This document shows positions 53,619 through 63,570 of a stretch of 64,000 bases of DNA, in pieces. The translations under genes were made by a program, and so were the position numbers. The DNA is from Haloarcula sp. CBA1127 (lineage in GTDB: Archaea > Halobacteriota > Halobacteria > Halobacteriales > Haloarculaceae), in contig NZ_BCNB01000006.1 of NCBI RefSeq assembly GCF_001485575.1, positions 1,612,001 through 1,676,000 on the forward strand, given 5' to 3'. Each line of letters begins with the position of its first letter. Positions within the stretch are counted from its first letter, which is position 1. The notes under the pieces were generated by a model. That model was not told the origin of the DNA, made no database searches, and saw only the letters and a list, made by a program, of their open reading frames with translations.

Positions 53619-55241
53619 TCAGTCGTCGCTCACCGCGGGCGGGCGGTCGCCGCCGCGGCCGCGGATACGGTCCATCGACGAGACGTACTCACTGTCGTCT
53701 TCGGTGAGCGCGGCCCAGGCCGCGAGACCGCGCTCCTCACGGGTTCCGGGCACCGTGTTGTCGAGGATGAAAGCGGCAATGCCGCCGACGACCATCCCGG
53801 TCCCGCCCATGACGAACAGCGTGGTTGCGACGACATCGGTCCCGAGGACGTTCCCCAGCACCGGCACAGCCGCGAGGCCCTGCTGGAGGGCTGTCGCCCC
53901 GCCGACACCCATCCCCTGTCCGATCTGGCTCATGTACTCGGGCACTGCGAGCCCGGCAAACATCGCGAAGCCGACGATGAACACGTTCCGGTTGGCATCA
54001 AGGTCGACGTACTTCAGCTGTGAGAGGCCCACGGCGGCGATCTGTCCGAACATGACTATGTAGAGGCCGCCGATGATCGGCGACGGGATGGTCGCGAACA
54101 ACTGGCCCGCCGGCCCGAAGTACCCGACCAGAATCATCACCGCGGCACCGATTTGCACGACATAGCGGGAGGCGACACCGGTGATAGCGATTGCACCGAC
54201 GTTCTCGGTGTAGGAGGTACAGCCATTGCCGGTGCCCATAATGCCGGCAAACACGTTGCCGACCCCCTCCATGCCGATACCATCGTTGATTCGGCTGCTG
54301 TTCGGCGCGCCGCGGCCGGCGATGCGGGCAACGGAGTGGTAGTCGCCGAAGCTCTCGACGACGGAGGCGAGCATCCCGGCGAACATCCCGACGACGAAGC
54401 CCGGCGTGAATTGCGGGAGCCCCCACTGGAACGGGTAGATTGGCTGGACCAGCGGTGCGCTCGTGACAGATCCGAGCGAGACGTAGCTGATCGAGCCGGC
54501 GGTGAAGACGCCGGTGACCGAGAGGATAGCCGCGACGGTCCACGCAAACAGAATACCCAAGAGTACGGGAAAGAGCTTGAACGCGCGGTGGCGTCGGTCG
54601 AGATACTGCGAACACGCGATAATCGAGAGCATTGTCAGCCCGAGCAGCCACCAGTTCTGGCCGGTCCCGGGGTCGCCGAAGTTCGGGTTCGCTATCTGTG
54701 GGACGTTGAACAGCGACAGTCCGATGAGCGCGATGACCGGCGCGATGACGACCGGACCGACGTACCGCTTCAGCTTCCCCATGAGGCCACTGTAGCCGAT
54801 TACCATCTCGACGATGCCGGCGACGATGACAGCCCCCTGTAGTTCGACGAGCATGGTCTGCCAGTCCGCACCCTGCTGGGCCAGCACGCCGATGATGGCC
54901 AGCCCGGGCGCGAGCATGGAGAACGTCCCGCCTTGGACGATGGGATACCTGTTCCCGAGCGTCGTCTGGGCGAGCGTCGCGATGCCGGAGACGACGAAGA
55001 ACGTCCCGATGAGACGGCCGACCTGGTCCGGCGCGGCCTCGAACATCCCCATCGCGCCTGCGAGCCCAAGCGGGATCGCGACGGACGCGCCGATCATCGT
55101 CAGGTAGTGCTGGACGCCGAGCAGTATCGCTTGCTTTCGCGGCGGCTTGTCGTCAATGCCGTACTCGACGAAGCCGGCGGTTTCCGGTTCCTCCGGTGTG
55201 GTTGCACTCTGGCCGTCATCAGGCGGTGTCGCGTCAGTCAT
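53619..55241 (-). CDS. NCS2-family nucleobase permease
   Basis: A 540-residue permease with about 14 helices, of the uracil/xanthine (NCS2) family. The signature QHYLTMIGASVAIPLGLA opens helix 1, and VESFGDYHSVARIAG and GNGCTSYTENVGAIAITGVASR mark the substrate site around helices 8 and 10. Whether it carries uracil, xanthine or hypoxanthine cannot be read. Position next to purE favours purines. The start at 55241 (MTDATPPDD) is preferred since sequence upstream is antisense to a neighbouring leader. Confidence 0.9.
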   Translation of the reverse strand: MTDATPPDDGQSATTPEEPETAGFVEYGIDDKPPRKQAILLGVQHYLTMIGASVAIPLGLAGAMGMFEAAPDQVGRLIGTFFVVSGIATLAQTTLGNRYPIVQGGTFSMLAPGLAIIGVLAQQGADWQTMLVELQGAVIVAGIVEMVIGYSGLMGKLKRYVGPVVIAPVIALIGLSLFNVPQIANPNFGDPGTGQNWWLLGLTMLSIIACSQYLDRRHRAFKLFPVLLGILFAWTVAAILSVTGVFTAGSISYVSLGSVTSAPLVQPIYPFQWGLPQFTPGFVVGMFAGMLASVVESFGDYHSVARIAGRGAPNSSRINDGIGMEGVGNVFAGIMGTGNGCTSYTENVGAIAITGVASRYVVQIGAAVMILVGYFGPAGQLFATIPSPIIGGLYIVMFGQIAAVGLSQLKYVDLDANRNVFIVGFAMFAGLAVPEYMSQIGQGMGVGGATALQQGLAAVPVLGNVLGTDVVATTLFVMGGTGMVVGGIAAFILDNTVPGTREERGLAAWAALTEDDSEYVSSMDRIRGRGGDRPPAVSDD

Positions 55242-55362
55242 GCTCGCTACCCATGGCACTGCAACTCCCGATACATATTCTTTGCTCGTTGGCCCAGCGC
55301 CGACGGGGCACAGCCGCCTCGAAAGGAAAACGCTCTTGGCCCGCTCCGACACAGTCTTCGAC

Positions 55363-56637
55363 ATGAGCAACGGGGACGACGATGCTGACGCGTCGGACGA
55401 CGCCGAGGCAGCAGACGAGATCGACGTGACCGCCGAAGAACTGGAATCGCGTCTCACAGAGGCCGGCGACGCGTTAGAGGCCGCGGAGACGGAGGCCGAC
55501 CTCGACGACGTTGAGTCGTCCCTCGACGACATCGAGAGCGATCTCGAAGCCGCCGACCTGCCCGAACCCGACGAGGACGATGACGAAGCCGAGGACCCCC
55601 GCGAGGAGCTAGAGTCCCAGCTTTCGGACCTTCGCGACGATCTCGAGGAACAGCGCGGCCCCTACGCTGAGGATGTCGTCGACATCGTTTCCGACGCCGC
55701 CGACACCGTCACTGACAGCGAGTGGACCGACGATGGAGAGGGCGAGGCGCAGGAGGCCGTCGAGACGCTCCTCGACGAAAGCGCCGAGTTCGTCGACCAC
55801 GACGCCGACACGGGTGGCGATTTCGTCGCTGCCGGGGATGCGCTGAGTACAGTCGCCGACACCATCGAAGCGGCAAACCTCGACCCCGACGAGGACACGG
55901 AGACTATCGAAGGCCTCCTCGAAGCGGCCGAGACACTGGAAACGGGCCTTGAGGACGCCGAAGTCTGGGACGATCTCACGGTACAGGAGCAACTCGATGC
56001 CCGCGGGTTTTACGATATCCTGACCAACGAGAACCGGAAGGACTTCCCGCCGGAGTGGAACGCCGCGAAGCTCCACGCCGAGGAGGGGGACTTCGAGCAG
56101 GTTCTGTTCGCCTACGAAAAACTAGGGTCGGAGTTCTTCGACGGCTACATCGTTGACCTCCTGTACAACCTCGGGAGCGACGCCGAGCCGGCCTTCGACG
56201 CGATGCACCAGCGCGCGCAGAAACGCGACAAGGGACCGATCGAAGTGCTGGGAAAAATCGGCGACGAGCGCGCGACCGAAACGCTACACGACTACATCGA
56301 TGGCGACGGCGACCCCGCACTCCAGAAAGTCACGCTGCGCGCCCTGGGCGCTATCGGCAGTGCGGAGTCGGTCCAGCCGGTCGCGAACCGACTCGACGCC
56401 GACAGCGAGGAAATCCGCTCGGTCGCCGCCCGCACTCTGGGCCTGCTCGGTGACACCCGAGCTATCGAGCCGCTCGGCGACATACTCGAGTCCGACGACA
56501 GCGACTCCGTGCGCGCCTCCGCCGCGTGGGCGCTCCGACAGATCGGGACCGAAACGGCGCTCGAGGAAGCCGCCCGCTACACGGACGACCGCGCGTACAT
56601 CGTCCAGGCTGAAGCCGAAAAGGCCTCAAGCGCCTGA
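55363..56637 (+). CDS. HEAT-repeat protein with acidic coiled-coil N-terminus
   Basis: A 424-residue protein. Residues 1-215 are extremely acidic and helical (AAETEADLDDVESSLDDIES), probably a coiled coil. Residues about 240-420 hold HEAT/PBS-lyase-type repeats: GPIEVLGKIGDERATETLHDY, LRALGAIGSAESVQPVANRL, ARTLGLLGDTRAIEPLGDIL and ASAAWALRQIGTETALEEAA. Such repeats form scaffolds for protein binding. The C-terminal family also includes bilin lyase relatives, but there is no sign of that here. Confidence 0.82.
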   Translation: MSNGDDDADASDDAEAADEIDVTAEELESRLTEAGDALEAAETEADLDDVESSLDDIESDLEAADLPEPDEDDDEAEDPREELESQLSDLRDDLEEQRGPYAEDVVDIVSDAADTVTDSEWTDDGEGEAQEAVETLLDESAEFVDHDADTGGDFVAAGDALSTVADTIEAANLDPDEDTETIEGLLEAAETLETGLEDAEVWDDLTVQEQLDARGFYDILTNENRKDFPPEWNAAKLHAEEGDFEQVLFAYEKLGSEFFDGYIVDLLYNLGSDAEPAFDAMHQRAQKRDKGPIEVLGKIGDERATETLHDYIDGDGDPALQKVTLRALGAIGSAESVQPVANRLDADSEEIRSVAARTLGLLGDTRAIEPLGDILESDDSDSVRASAAWALRQIGTETALEEAARYTDDRAYIVQAEAEKASSA

Positions 56638-56679
56638 GTCAGGAAACCTTTTTATACGAACGGGTGGCCAGACGCCCCG

Positions 56680-58305
56680 ATGCGGTCGCTCGCTCCACTC
56701 GTCTGTTGCGTGCTCGTCCTCGCCGCGATAGGTCCCCATATGGCAGTCGGACAGGCGTCTCAAGCCGGCACAACAGCCAACCGTCCTGTTGAGCCATCGA
56801 TTCACGCGGTGTACCCGGACCCCATCGCTGGCGGCGACGAAGGTGAGTTCGTCGTCCTCAACGTTTCTGACGGGACTGACATCGGACAGTATGCTGTCAC
56901 CGACGGCGATGGAACCGCGGGGATTCCGAACACCAGCGCACGCGGGCGCGTCGTTCTCTCGACGGCACCGAACCGGACACGGGAACTTACTGACTGGCCG
57001 GTCGTCGGTTTCGACGGTCATCTCGCACTGGCAAACGGCGGCGAACGAATCCGACTGCAGCGAGGCAACCGGACTGTTGACGCTGTCCGATACACGGATT
57101 CCACCGAGGGGGAAATCGGCGTCGTTAACGGGTCAATCGTCCGTTGGCGACCGCTGGGAGCGAGCGACCGCCCAGTCGTGAGGGCCGCCGGTGGTGAGGT
57201 GCAAGCGTTCACGCTTCCGGACTCGCCCGCCGCCCCGGTTCAACCGATTCGCAACGCTACCGAACGGGTGTACCTGGCGGGCTACACGCTCTCCTCGTCC
57301 AGAGTTGCCGACGCCCTCATCGCCGCTCAGCGCCGCGGCGCAACGGTCCGCGTCCTGCTTGAGGGCGAACCGGTCGGCAGTCGTACCGCCGCGGAGGCCC
57401 GCACTCTTGACCGACTGGCCGAGGCCGGCGTCTCCGTCCGAATGATGACAGGCCCACGTGCCAGATACCGCTATCACCACGCGAAGTACGCTGTCGCCGA
57501 CAGGCGGGCCGTCGTTCTGACGGAGAACTGGAAGCCCGCGGGAACCGGTGGCAACAGCAGCCGCGGCTGGGGAGTGGTCACGGCACAGCCGCGGGTCGTC
57601 GACGGGCTAAACCAGACGTTCCAGTCTGATACCGGCTGGCAGGACAGCAAGCGGTGGGAGGAGTACCGTCAGGGCCGACAGTTCGAGCGCGCCGAGCCAG
57701 CGACCGGGACGTATCCGACCGAATTCCAGGCTGAATCGGTGGTCGTCCAGCGGACAGACCTCCTGGTTACCCCGGATAACGCCCAAGGTGAACTCGTCGC
57801 GACGATAGACGACGCGGACGACTCCATCGACGTCATCCAGCCGACGGTCGGGGACTGGGAGAGTCCACTTCTGCGGGCGCTTCGCCGGGCCGCGTCGCGC
57901 GGCGTTGAGGTCCGCCTACTGCTGAGTGACGCCTGGTACGTCCGCGAGGAGAACGAGCAGACAGCACAGCGCTTTCGAGAGTGGGCCGACCGCAACGACG
58001 CGCCGCTGACGGCGAAAGTGGCGGCCCCCGACGGTCGCTACGAGAAGATACACGCCAAGGGCGCAGTTATCGACGACAAACGGGCCGTCGTCGGCAGCCT
58101 CAACTGGAACGAACAGGCGGCGACTGCGAACCGAGAGGTCGTACTGGTGTTGCACGGCAGCGACGCGGCCGACTATTTCGGCGCGGTCTTTGACGCTGAC
58201 TGGGGGGCCGGCGGGTTCGACACGCCGGTCGGTGTCATCGGGGCGCTGCTCGGACTCCTCGTGGTCGCCGGGCTCGCCGCTCGTCGGGTCTCGTTTGAAA
58301 CGTAG
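56680..58305 (+). CDS. Exported phospholipase D-family protein with lamin-tail domain
   Basis: A 541-residue surface protein. A signal sequence (LAPLVCCVLVLAAIGPHMAVGQA) is followed by a lamin-tail-type domain (HAVYPDPIAGGDEGEFVVLN, GQYAVTDGD). Two HKD halves follow: YHHAKYAVADRRAVVLTENW (near residue 265) and KIHAKGAVIDDKRAVVGSLN (near 450), each with the His, Lys and Asp needed for PLD-type catalysis. A last helix (VGVIGALLGLLVVAGLAARRV) should anchor it to the membrane with the active sites outside. It could be a nuclease or a lipid hydrolase. Confidence 0.88.
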   Translation: MRSLAPLVCCVLVLAAIGPHMAVGQASQAGTTANRPVEPSIHAVYPDPIAGGDEGEFVVLNVSDGTDIGQYAVTDGDGTAGIPNTSARGRVVLSTAPNRTRELTDWPVVGFDGHLALANGGERIRLQRGNRTVDAVRYTDSTEGEIGVVNGSIVRWRPLGASDRPVVRAAGGEVQAFTLPDSPAAPVQPIRNATERVYLAGYTLSSSRVADALIAAQRRGATVRVLLEGEPVGSRTAAEARTLDRLAEAGVSVRMMTGPRARYRYHHAKYAVADRRAVVLTENWKPAGTGGNSSRGWGVVTAQPRVVDGLNQTFQSDTGWQDSKRWEEYRQGRQFERAEPATGTYPTEFQAESVVVQRTDLLVTPDNAQGELVATIDDADDSIDVIQPTVGDWESPLLRALRRAASRGVEVRLLLSDAWYVREENEQTAQRFREWADRNDAPLTAKVAAPDGRYEKIHAKGAVIDDKRAVVGSLNWNEQAATANREVVLVLHGSDAADYFGAVFDADWGAGGFDTPVGVIGALLGLLVVAGLAARRVSFET

Positions 58306-58346
58306 AAAACTGTGCCGCGGTCAGCCTGCGCAACGGGGGCGACGGC

Positions 58347-60260
58347 CTACACTTCTTCCGGCAGCGCCGTTGAGCTTCCGAGCTCCTCGTCGATTTCGGC
58401 TTCGGCCATCTTCTCGACCAGCGCGTCAATGACCGACTCGCGGCGGCCCTTGACGAACTTGATGGAGCCGACGACGAGGTGGCCGCCGCCGGAGACGCCG
58501 CCGCCGTCGACCTCCTCGCTGAGTTCGGTGACCATTCGCGGGATGTCCAGACGGACACCATCCGAGCGCAGGACGGCGAAGTCCGGGCCGTAGCCGATGG
58601 TGATGACGGGGTCACCAGTCTCGGCGACCTTCCGGTCGTGGATTTCGCCGGTCGTTTTGCCCGGCGCAGGGTAGGTAAAGCGGTGGGCGTGGTTCTCCAC
58701 GTCGATGGTGTAGAGATGTGCGCCGTTGTCGAGCCGGTCGTGGTCGACGTGGCTCATGGCGGCATCGAGCTGGTCCTCAACATCGCGTTCGGCGCGTTCG
58801 GAGAGGAATTCGACGACTTCGCCGTGGCGGTCTTGGTCGTCACAGTCGACGTTCAGCACGTCAGTGATCAGCTCTTCGCCGGAGTTGTAGCGCAGCCAGT
58901 GGGTCGCGTAGTCGAGGGCTTCGCCGATGTCGCGCAGATCGTTCTCATCGTAGCCCTTCTCGCTTGCGAGGCCGATGTAGTCCCGCATCGCCTCGGCCTC
59001 GGAGCGGTCAGACAGGCCCGCGACCGCGGGAACGTGCTGGAGGTCCTCGGTGAGGTCGGGGTCGATCATCCGGGCGAGTTCGACACACAGCATCCCCGTG
59101 GTGATGCGGTAGTCCTCGTCGTGGAGGTAGGGGTTGACGTGCTGCTCGATGAGCGGCTCAACGGCCTCGGGGTCCGGGTGGTGGTGGTCGACGACGACCA
59201 CCGGGATGTCGTAGTGTCGGAGGTTTCGGTAGGCCGGCGTGTCCTCTTCGGTGGAGCCGTTGTCGAGCATCAGCAGCATCGGGAGCTTCTGCCCGTGACG
59301 GGTGCGGTCCTCCAGCGCGAAGTTGAGGTCCCGCGTTACGTCCTCCATCTCGTAGTAGGGGGCCTTACTCGGCAGGCGCTTGAGGAGGTGCTGGGGCGCG
59401 CTGGCGTCCTCATACTGGGAGGCGATGAACGATTCCAGTGCGACCTGGAGCGGGACGCTCGCACAGAGCCCGTCGCCGTCGGCGTGGTGGCGCATCCGGA
59501 TCGGGCGGCCCGAAAGCACCGTCTTGCGGAGTTCCGTCGCGACTTCGCGGAGGTCGTCCCACAGTTTCTCGAACGCGGGCCACTCGATCAGCGGCTCGAC
59601 GTCGGCCGGTTCGGCGGCCTCGGCCAGGGACGCGTCGAGGTCGCTCTCGATGTCGGCGGCTTCCTCGCCGTCAAGGACGGTCAGCGATTCGGCCTCGACC
59701 TGCAGGCCGTCATCGCGCTCCTCTGCGCGCCCGGAGACGCGAACGATGTCGTCAATTTCGACGTCGGGGTGCGCCCGGACACCGGCCTCTTCGAAGGCGG
59801 CACACGGGACGATACCGGTCTCGTCGCGGACCTGGAAAACAGTGGGGCCGCCGGTCTGTTTGATCTGGACGACCTGGCCCTCGATGATGACCGTCTCACC
59901 GGTCGCGTCGGCGAGGTCGTCGACGGTGGTCGCGTTACCGTGGGCAACGTGCTGTTCCTCGTAGTCGGCGACCTGCACTTCCTCGAAGCTCAGGTCGCCG
60001 TCGGGGCGGATCTCGCCGAGTTCGACGATAAGGTCGTCGCCCACGTCGTACTGGCCCAAGAGATTAGAGTCGTGGACGAGCCCGGAAACAGCGTCGGAAA
60101 GGTCGACGAATACGCCGTATTCGACGGTGCCGTTGACAGTTGCGTGGTACAGTGCGCCTTCTTCGAGATCATCGGACGTACATTGGTCCGCGAGATCGTA
60201 GACGATGGTCCCGCCGTCGGGGACCGTCGCACCGTCACCGGTGCCAGTTGGCGAAGACAT
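58347..60260 (-). CDS. DHH-family phosphoesterase (RecJ/GAN-like) with S1 and OB domains
   Basis: A 637-residue exonuclease-type protein. The N-terminal S1 domain (ALYHATVNGTVEYGVFVDLSD) is followed by an OB fold (ETVIIEGQVVQIKQTGGPTVFQVRDETG, about 128-155). The DHH core begins IRMRHHADGDGLCASVPLQ, followed by MLLMLDNGS and VVVVDHHHPD, the metal-binding motifs; the DHHA1-type end has GGGVSGGGHLVVGS. Archaeal relatives act in replication repair (GINS-associated nuclease) or as single-strand exonucleases. S1 and OB domains argue for nucleic acid as substrate. Function is inferred from domains. Confidence 0.87.
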   Translation of the reverse strand: MSSPTGTGDGATVPDGGTIVYDLADQCTSDDLEEGALYHATVNGTVEYGVFVDLSDAVSGLVHDSNLLGQYDVGDDLIVELGEIRPDGDLSFEEVQVADYEEQHVAHGNATTVDDLADATGETVIIEGQVVQIKQTGGPTVFQVRDETGIVPCAAFEEAGVRAHPDVEIDDIVRVSGRAEERDDGLQVEAESLTVLDGEEAADIESDLDASLAEAAEPADVEPLIEWPAFEKLWDDLREVATELRKTVLSGRPIRMRHHADGDGLCASVPLQVALESFIASQYEDASAPQHLLKRLPSKAPYYEMEDVTRDLNFALEDRTRHGQKLPMLLMLDNGSTEEDTPAYRNLRHYDIPVVVVDHHHPDPEAVEPLIEQHVNPYLHDEDYRITTGMLCVELARMIDPDLTEDLQHVPAVAGLSDRSEAEAMRDYIGLASEKGYDENDLRDIGEALDYATHWLRYNSGEELITDVLNVDCDDQDRHGEVVEFLSERAERDVEDQLDAAMSHVDHDRLDNGAHLYTIDVENHAHRFTYPAPGKTTGEIHDRKVAETGDPVITIGYGPDFAVLRSDGVRLDIPRMVTELSEEVDGGGVSGGGHLVVGSIKFVKGRRESVIDALVEKMAEAEIDEELGSSTALPEEV

Positions 60261-60354
60261 TTGTCAATCCTTCGGTGCTCCCCCGTTTGTACTCTTCGGA
60301 ATCCGCGGAGGGACGAACACAACGCGTAAAAAGCGTCCGACCCGACCCAGTGGT

Positions 60355-60852
60355 ATGGGGTTGTTCCGAACGAGCGGGATACTCGGGATCGCGGAGTCCG
60401 CACTCGAGTTCGCGCTCGCAGCCTCCGAGGAGGCCCACCCGAACGAGTACATGGGCTTTCTCCGGGGCGATGACGCCAGCAAGCTTGGGCTCGACGATGA
60501 CGGTACTGTTCTGACCGACGTTCTGGTCATTCCGGGGACGGAGTCGAACCCGGTCAGTGCGACCGTCAAGACGAGCATGGTGCCAAATGACATGCGAGCG
60601 GCGGGGTCGATTCACTCGCACCCGAACGGCGTCCTCAAACCCAGCGACGCCGACCTCGCCACGTTCGGTCGCGGCGACGTCCACATTATCGTCGGCTACC
60701 CGTACGGCCGCGACGACTGGCAAGCCTTCGACAGCGACGGCTCCGAGGTCGACCTCCCTGTCCTCGATGTGGAGCCGCCGGAGGAGTCCTTCTTCGATTT
60801 CGACCAGGCCGATATCGACGCGGAGCTCCGCGAGGAGGAGTTCGATCAGTGA
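60355..60852 (+). CDS. JAMM/MPN-domain metalloprotease-like protein
   Basis: A 165-residue protein with the JAMM motif: Glu in [13 protein letters not shown] and [17 protein letters not shown] (H-x-H-x7-S-x2-D). In Haloferax such proteins (HvJAMM1 and relatives) remove SAMP modifiers, the archaeal ubiquitin-like tags; this one resembles that group, but which paralogue is uncertain. The start at 60355 ([10 protein letters not shown]) is chosen as the longer frame is antisense to the DHH gene leader. Its stop overlaps the ribL start (GTGA), so the two are coupled. Confidence 0.85.
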   Translation: MGLFRTSGILGIAESALEFALAASEEAHPNEYMGFLRGDDASKLGLDDDGTVLTDVLVIPGTESNPVSATVKTSMVPNDMRAAGSIHSHPNGVLKPSDADLATFGRGDVHIIVGYPYGRDDWQAFDSDGSEVDLPVLDVEPPEESFFDFDQADIDAELREEEFDQ

Positions 60853-61277
60853 CCCGCGTCGTCGCACAGGGCACGTTCGACATCCTGCATCCGGGCCACG
60901 TCCACTACCTGCAGGACGCCGCCGACATGGGCGACGAACTGCACGTCATCGTCGCCCGCTCGGTCAACGTCACCCACAAGGAGCCGCCGGTCGTCCCGGA
61001 CGAGCAACGCCGGGAGATGGTCAGCGCACTCAAACCGGTCGACGAGGCGCACCTGGGCCATCCGGAGGACATTTTCGTCCCCATCGAGCGCATCGAACCG
61101 GACATCATCGCGCTTGGCTACGACCAGCATCACGACGACGAGCAACTCGAAGCGGCGCTGTCCGCCCGCGGCCTCGACTGTGACATCCGCCGGGCCAGCC
61201 CGCTAGAAGCCGAAGCGGCTGACCGACTCCTATCGACTGGTCGTATTATCGACCGGATTGTCGACGAGCGTAGCTAA
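60849..61277 (+). CDS. ribL: RibL, archaeal FAD synthase
   Basis: Adenylates FMN to FAD (142 residues). It is a nucleotidyltransferase with [26 protein letters not shown] HxGH motif (HPGH) and a C-terminal partner motif, here [15 protein letters not shown]. This family replaces the bacterial bifunctional RibF in archaea. Starts at GTG 60849, overlapping the JAMM gene stop. A second flavin gene, ribH, is 2.7 kb downstream on the other strand. Confidence 0.9.
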   Translation: MTRVVAQGTFDILHPGHVHYLQDAADMGDELHVIVARSVNVTHKEPPVVPDEQRREMVSALKPVDEAHLGHPEDIFVPIERIEPDIIALGYDQHHDDEQLEAALSARGLDCDIRRASPLEAEAADRLLSTGRIIDRIVDERS

Positions 61278-61369
61278 CTCGGTTCCGAAGTCCCTACTCT
61301 TATCAATACATTAGCAAAATTATTTTACACCCATGAGTGGCTAATGTAATCACCAGTTGGGACGATACA

Positions 61370-62080
61370 ATGGGGATGGTCACAGTCAACGACGTCGATT
61401 CACGGTCGTACCGCGCTGTAGAGATATTGCTGCTCTTGCCGACCCTTCTGTTTGGGTTTCTCGGACTCGGGTTGATCGTTGTCGGGATAGGGGGAGAGAG
61501 TGTGGGTAACGGGCCGCTCGGGATGGCCGGCATCTTCGGGACGTTCGGCGTCTGGTATCTCGGCGGCATTGCCGTGGCGCTGATATCGTGGCTCGTAACG
61601 CCGGTCTTCCTCTACTTTGATACAAAGAAGGTACAGGATGCAGACGTGGACTGGGACCCGAATCCAGTCCTGTATGTGGTCGCAGGCTTCTTCCTTGGCT
61701 ACCTGATGAAACTTCACCACCTGTATAAACGCCATCAGTATGTCGTCGACTGGGTAGACCGGGACTGGTGGTGGACGGTTGTCGCTATCGGCACCGTGCT
61801 GCCGCCCGTTTGCCTCGCTCTTGGGGGCGCACTTGTTTCGAGCGGAAGCGTCGGTATCGGACTTGTTTCGATTGGCGTCGGTATCCTCACCACGGTACCG
61901 TTCTCAGTCGCCATCTACCGCGATGCGACTTACGTTCGCCTTCAGTCCGGGACGTGGCAGCCCAATCCGGGGAACTACGTCAATCTCGGTGTCTTTTTCC
62001 TGATTCCCGGGCCGATAGTGTACCCCATGATCGGCTGCTACTACCTGTTTCGTCGCCACCGGGCTATCGGGACACTGTAA
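61370..62080 (+). CDS. Multi-helix membrane protein
   Basis: A 236-residue protein with about six helices (AVEILLLLPTLLFGFLGLGLI; YLGGIAVALISWLVTPVFLYF; PVLYVVAGFFLGYLMKL; WWTVVAIGTVLPPVCLAL; GIGLVSIGVGILTTVPFSVAIY; GVFFLIPGPIVYPMIGCYYL). DWDPNPVLYVV and WQPNPGNYVNLGVF show an internal repeat of W.PNP before each half, suggesting a duplicated three-helix unit. An in-frame GTG at 61337 is an alternative start. No family recognised. Confidence 0.68.
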   Translation: MGMVTVNDVDSRSYRAVEILLLLPTLLFGFLGLGLIVVGIGGESVGNGPLGMAGIFGTFGVWYLGGIAVALISWLVTPVFLYFDTKKVQDADVDWDPNPVLYVVAGFFLGYLMKLHHLYKRHQYVVDWVDRDWWWTVVAIGTVLPPVCLALGGALVSSGSVGIGLVSIGVGILTTVPFSVAIYRDATYVRLQSGTWQPNPGNYVNLGVFFLIPGPIVYPMIGCYYLFRRHRAIGTL

Positions 62081-62167
62081 TCGGTGCCGTAGCCGTCCCT
62101 GTTCCGGTCCGAGGTACGAACGTGGTGCGCACACGGATCGGGTACGTGCTGTGAATTGAGCTTGGTT

Positions 62168-62401
62168 TCAGTCGATCCGTAATCTTCGTCGCACAACAGT
62201 AACAGCCGCTTCCGTGACGACACGCTCACCGGAACTGTCGATTCCAGCTGCAACCGCCAGCGCGGACTCGTCGGGCGATGCGCCGTCCGGAACGGCCGCA
62301 GTCAGATTGCCGGTAACCGAATCAGCGACAGGGTTCCAGACTGGCTCGGGCGGGTAGGACTCTCGAACGGTGGTCGGGCAAAACAGTTCGCAAAAGGACA
62401 G
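62168..62401 (-). other. Start-less open frame with coding-like composition
   Basis: On the minus strand a frame of about 75 codons reads ESYPPEPVWNPVADSV, TGNLTAAVPDGASPDESALA and GERVVTEAAVTVVRRRLRID to a stop at 62168. It has strong halophile-like bias (Asp, Glu, Ala, Val, G/C at third positions), yet no ATG, GTG or TTG between the aminotransferase stop and the last 6 codons. It may be the tail of a broken gene, or chance. Promoter or other signals for the flanking genes are not evident. Confidence 0.3.
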
Positions 62402-62409
62402 TTCGCGCG

Positions 62410-63570
62410 TTAGATCAGGTCGGCCTCGGCGAGGCGGTCGACGGCTTCCTGCAGGCGCTCCTTGCTGTTGGCGTAGGAGATGCGGGCATAGCCGGGCGTC
62501 CCGAACGCGGTTCCGGGGACGGTGGCGACCTGTGCCTCGGAGATAGCCTGGTCACACCATTCGGTATCATCACCGTCCGGCGCGATTTCGGGCATCATGT
62601 AGAACGCGCCCTGTGGCTCGGGGACGTGGACGCCGTGGTCCTCAAACAGGCCCATGAGGAATTCGCGGCGCTCGGCGAAGGCCTGGCGCATCTCCTCGAC
62701 GGCGTCGTCGGTGTTCGTGATGGCCTCGACACCGGCGTGCTGGACGAAGTTCACGGCACACGAGACCGAGTGGGAGTGGACCTTGCCGGCCTGTGAGACG
62801 AGTTCTTCCGGAGCCGCGAAGTACCCCAGCCGCCAGCCGGTCATCGAGTAGGCCTTCGAGAAGCCGTTCAGCGTGATGGTTCGGTCTTCCATGCCTTCGA
62901 GTGTGCCAAGCGAAACGGCTTCGACGCCGTCGTAGGTAATCTCCTTGTAAATCTCGTCGGAGATAACCGTGATGTCGTGCTCGACAGCGAGGTCACGGAC
63001 GCCTTCCATCGCCTCGCGGGAGTACACCGCGCCGTGAGGGTTGCCCGGCGAGTTGACGACCAGCAGTTCCGTCTCGTCTGAGACAGCATCGGCGAGGTCG
63101 TCGAGCGCGCCTTCAAGCTGGAAGTCGTGGGCGGCGGTGTCGACACGGGTCAGCGTCCCGCCGGCGAGTTTCGCCATCGCCTCGTAGGACACCCATGCCG
63201 GGTCGAGCAGGGCAACCTCGTCGCCGTCGTCGATGATGGTCTGGAAGATCTCGTACAGCGCCTGCTTACCGCCCGGCGTGACGATGAGGTTGTCCGGACC
63301 GTACTGGGTGAGCCCGTCGTCGTGGAGCTTGTCGGCGATTGCCTCCTTCAGTTCGGGAATGCCGTTGGAGGACGTGTAGCCAGTGTGGCCGGCGTCGAGT
63401 GCGTCCTTGGCGGCGTCTTTGATGTTTTCCGGCGTGTCGAAGTCTGGTTCGCCGACGCTGAGGTCGACAACGTCCTTCCCCTCGGCTTCGAGTTCTGCGG
63501 CCTTGTTGCTGATCGCGAGGGTCGCGCTCGGTTCTACACGTTCGACGCGGGATGCGAAGTCCATAGTCAT
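62410..63570 (-). CDS. Class I/II pyridoxal-phosphate aminotransferase (aspartate-type)
   Basis: A 386-residue enzyme. VDLSVGEPDFDTPENIKDAA, VVNSPGNPHGAVYS, VISDEIYKEITYDG and the PLP lysine in TLNGFSKAYSMTGWRLGY are all present, with the phosphate-binding Arg in the last, and ARISYANSKERLQEAVDRL near the end. This matches the archaeal aspartate/aromatic aminotransferase group. Substrate not fixed by sequence. Its start overlaps the ribH stop (ATGA), so it is translated with ribH. Confidence 0.9.
   Translation of the reverse strand: MTMDFASRVERVEPSATLAISNKAAELEAEGKDVVDLSVGEPDFDTPENIKDAAKDALDAGHTGYTSSNGIPELKEAIADKLHDDGLTQYGPDNLIVTPGGKQALYEIFQTIIDDGDEVALLDPAWVSYEAMAKLAGGTLTRVDTAAHDFQLEGALDDLADAVSDETELLVVNSPGNPHGAVYSREAMEGVRDLAVEHDITVISDEIYKEITYDGVEAVSLGTLEGMEDRTITLNGFSKAYSMTGWRLGYFAAPEELVSQAGKVHSHSVSCAVNFVQHAGVEAITNTDDAVEEMRQAFAERREFLMGLFEDHGVHVPEPQGAFYMMPEIAPDGDDTEWCDQAISEAQVATVPGTAFGTPGYARISYANSKERLQEAVDRLAEADLI

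Noticed and set aside
58479..60329. A 616-codon open frame antisense to the DHH phosphoesterase gene
   Set aside because: High-GC haloarchaeal genes leave long antisense frames. This one is Val/Arg/Asp-rich with no domain, whereas the other strand has clear S1, OB and DHH motifs.
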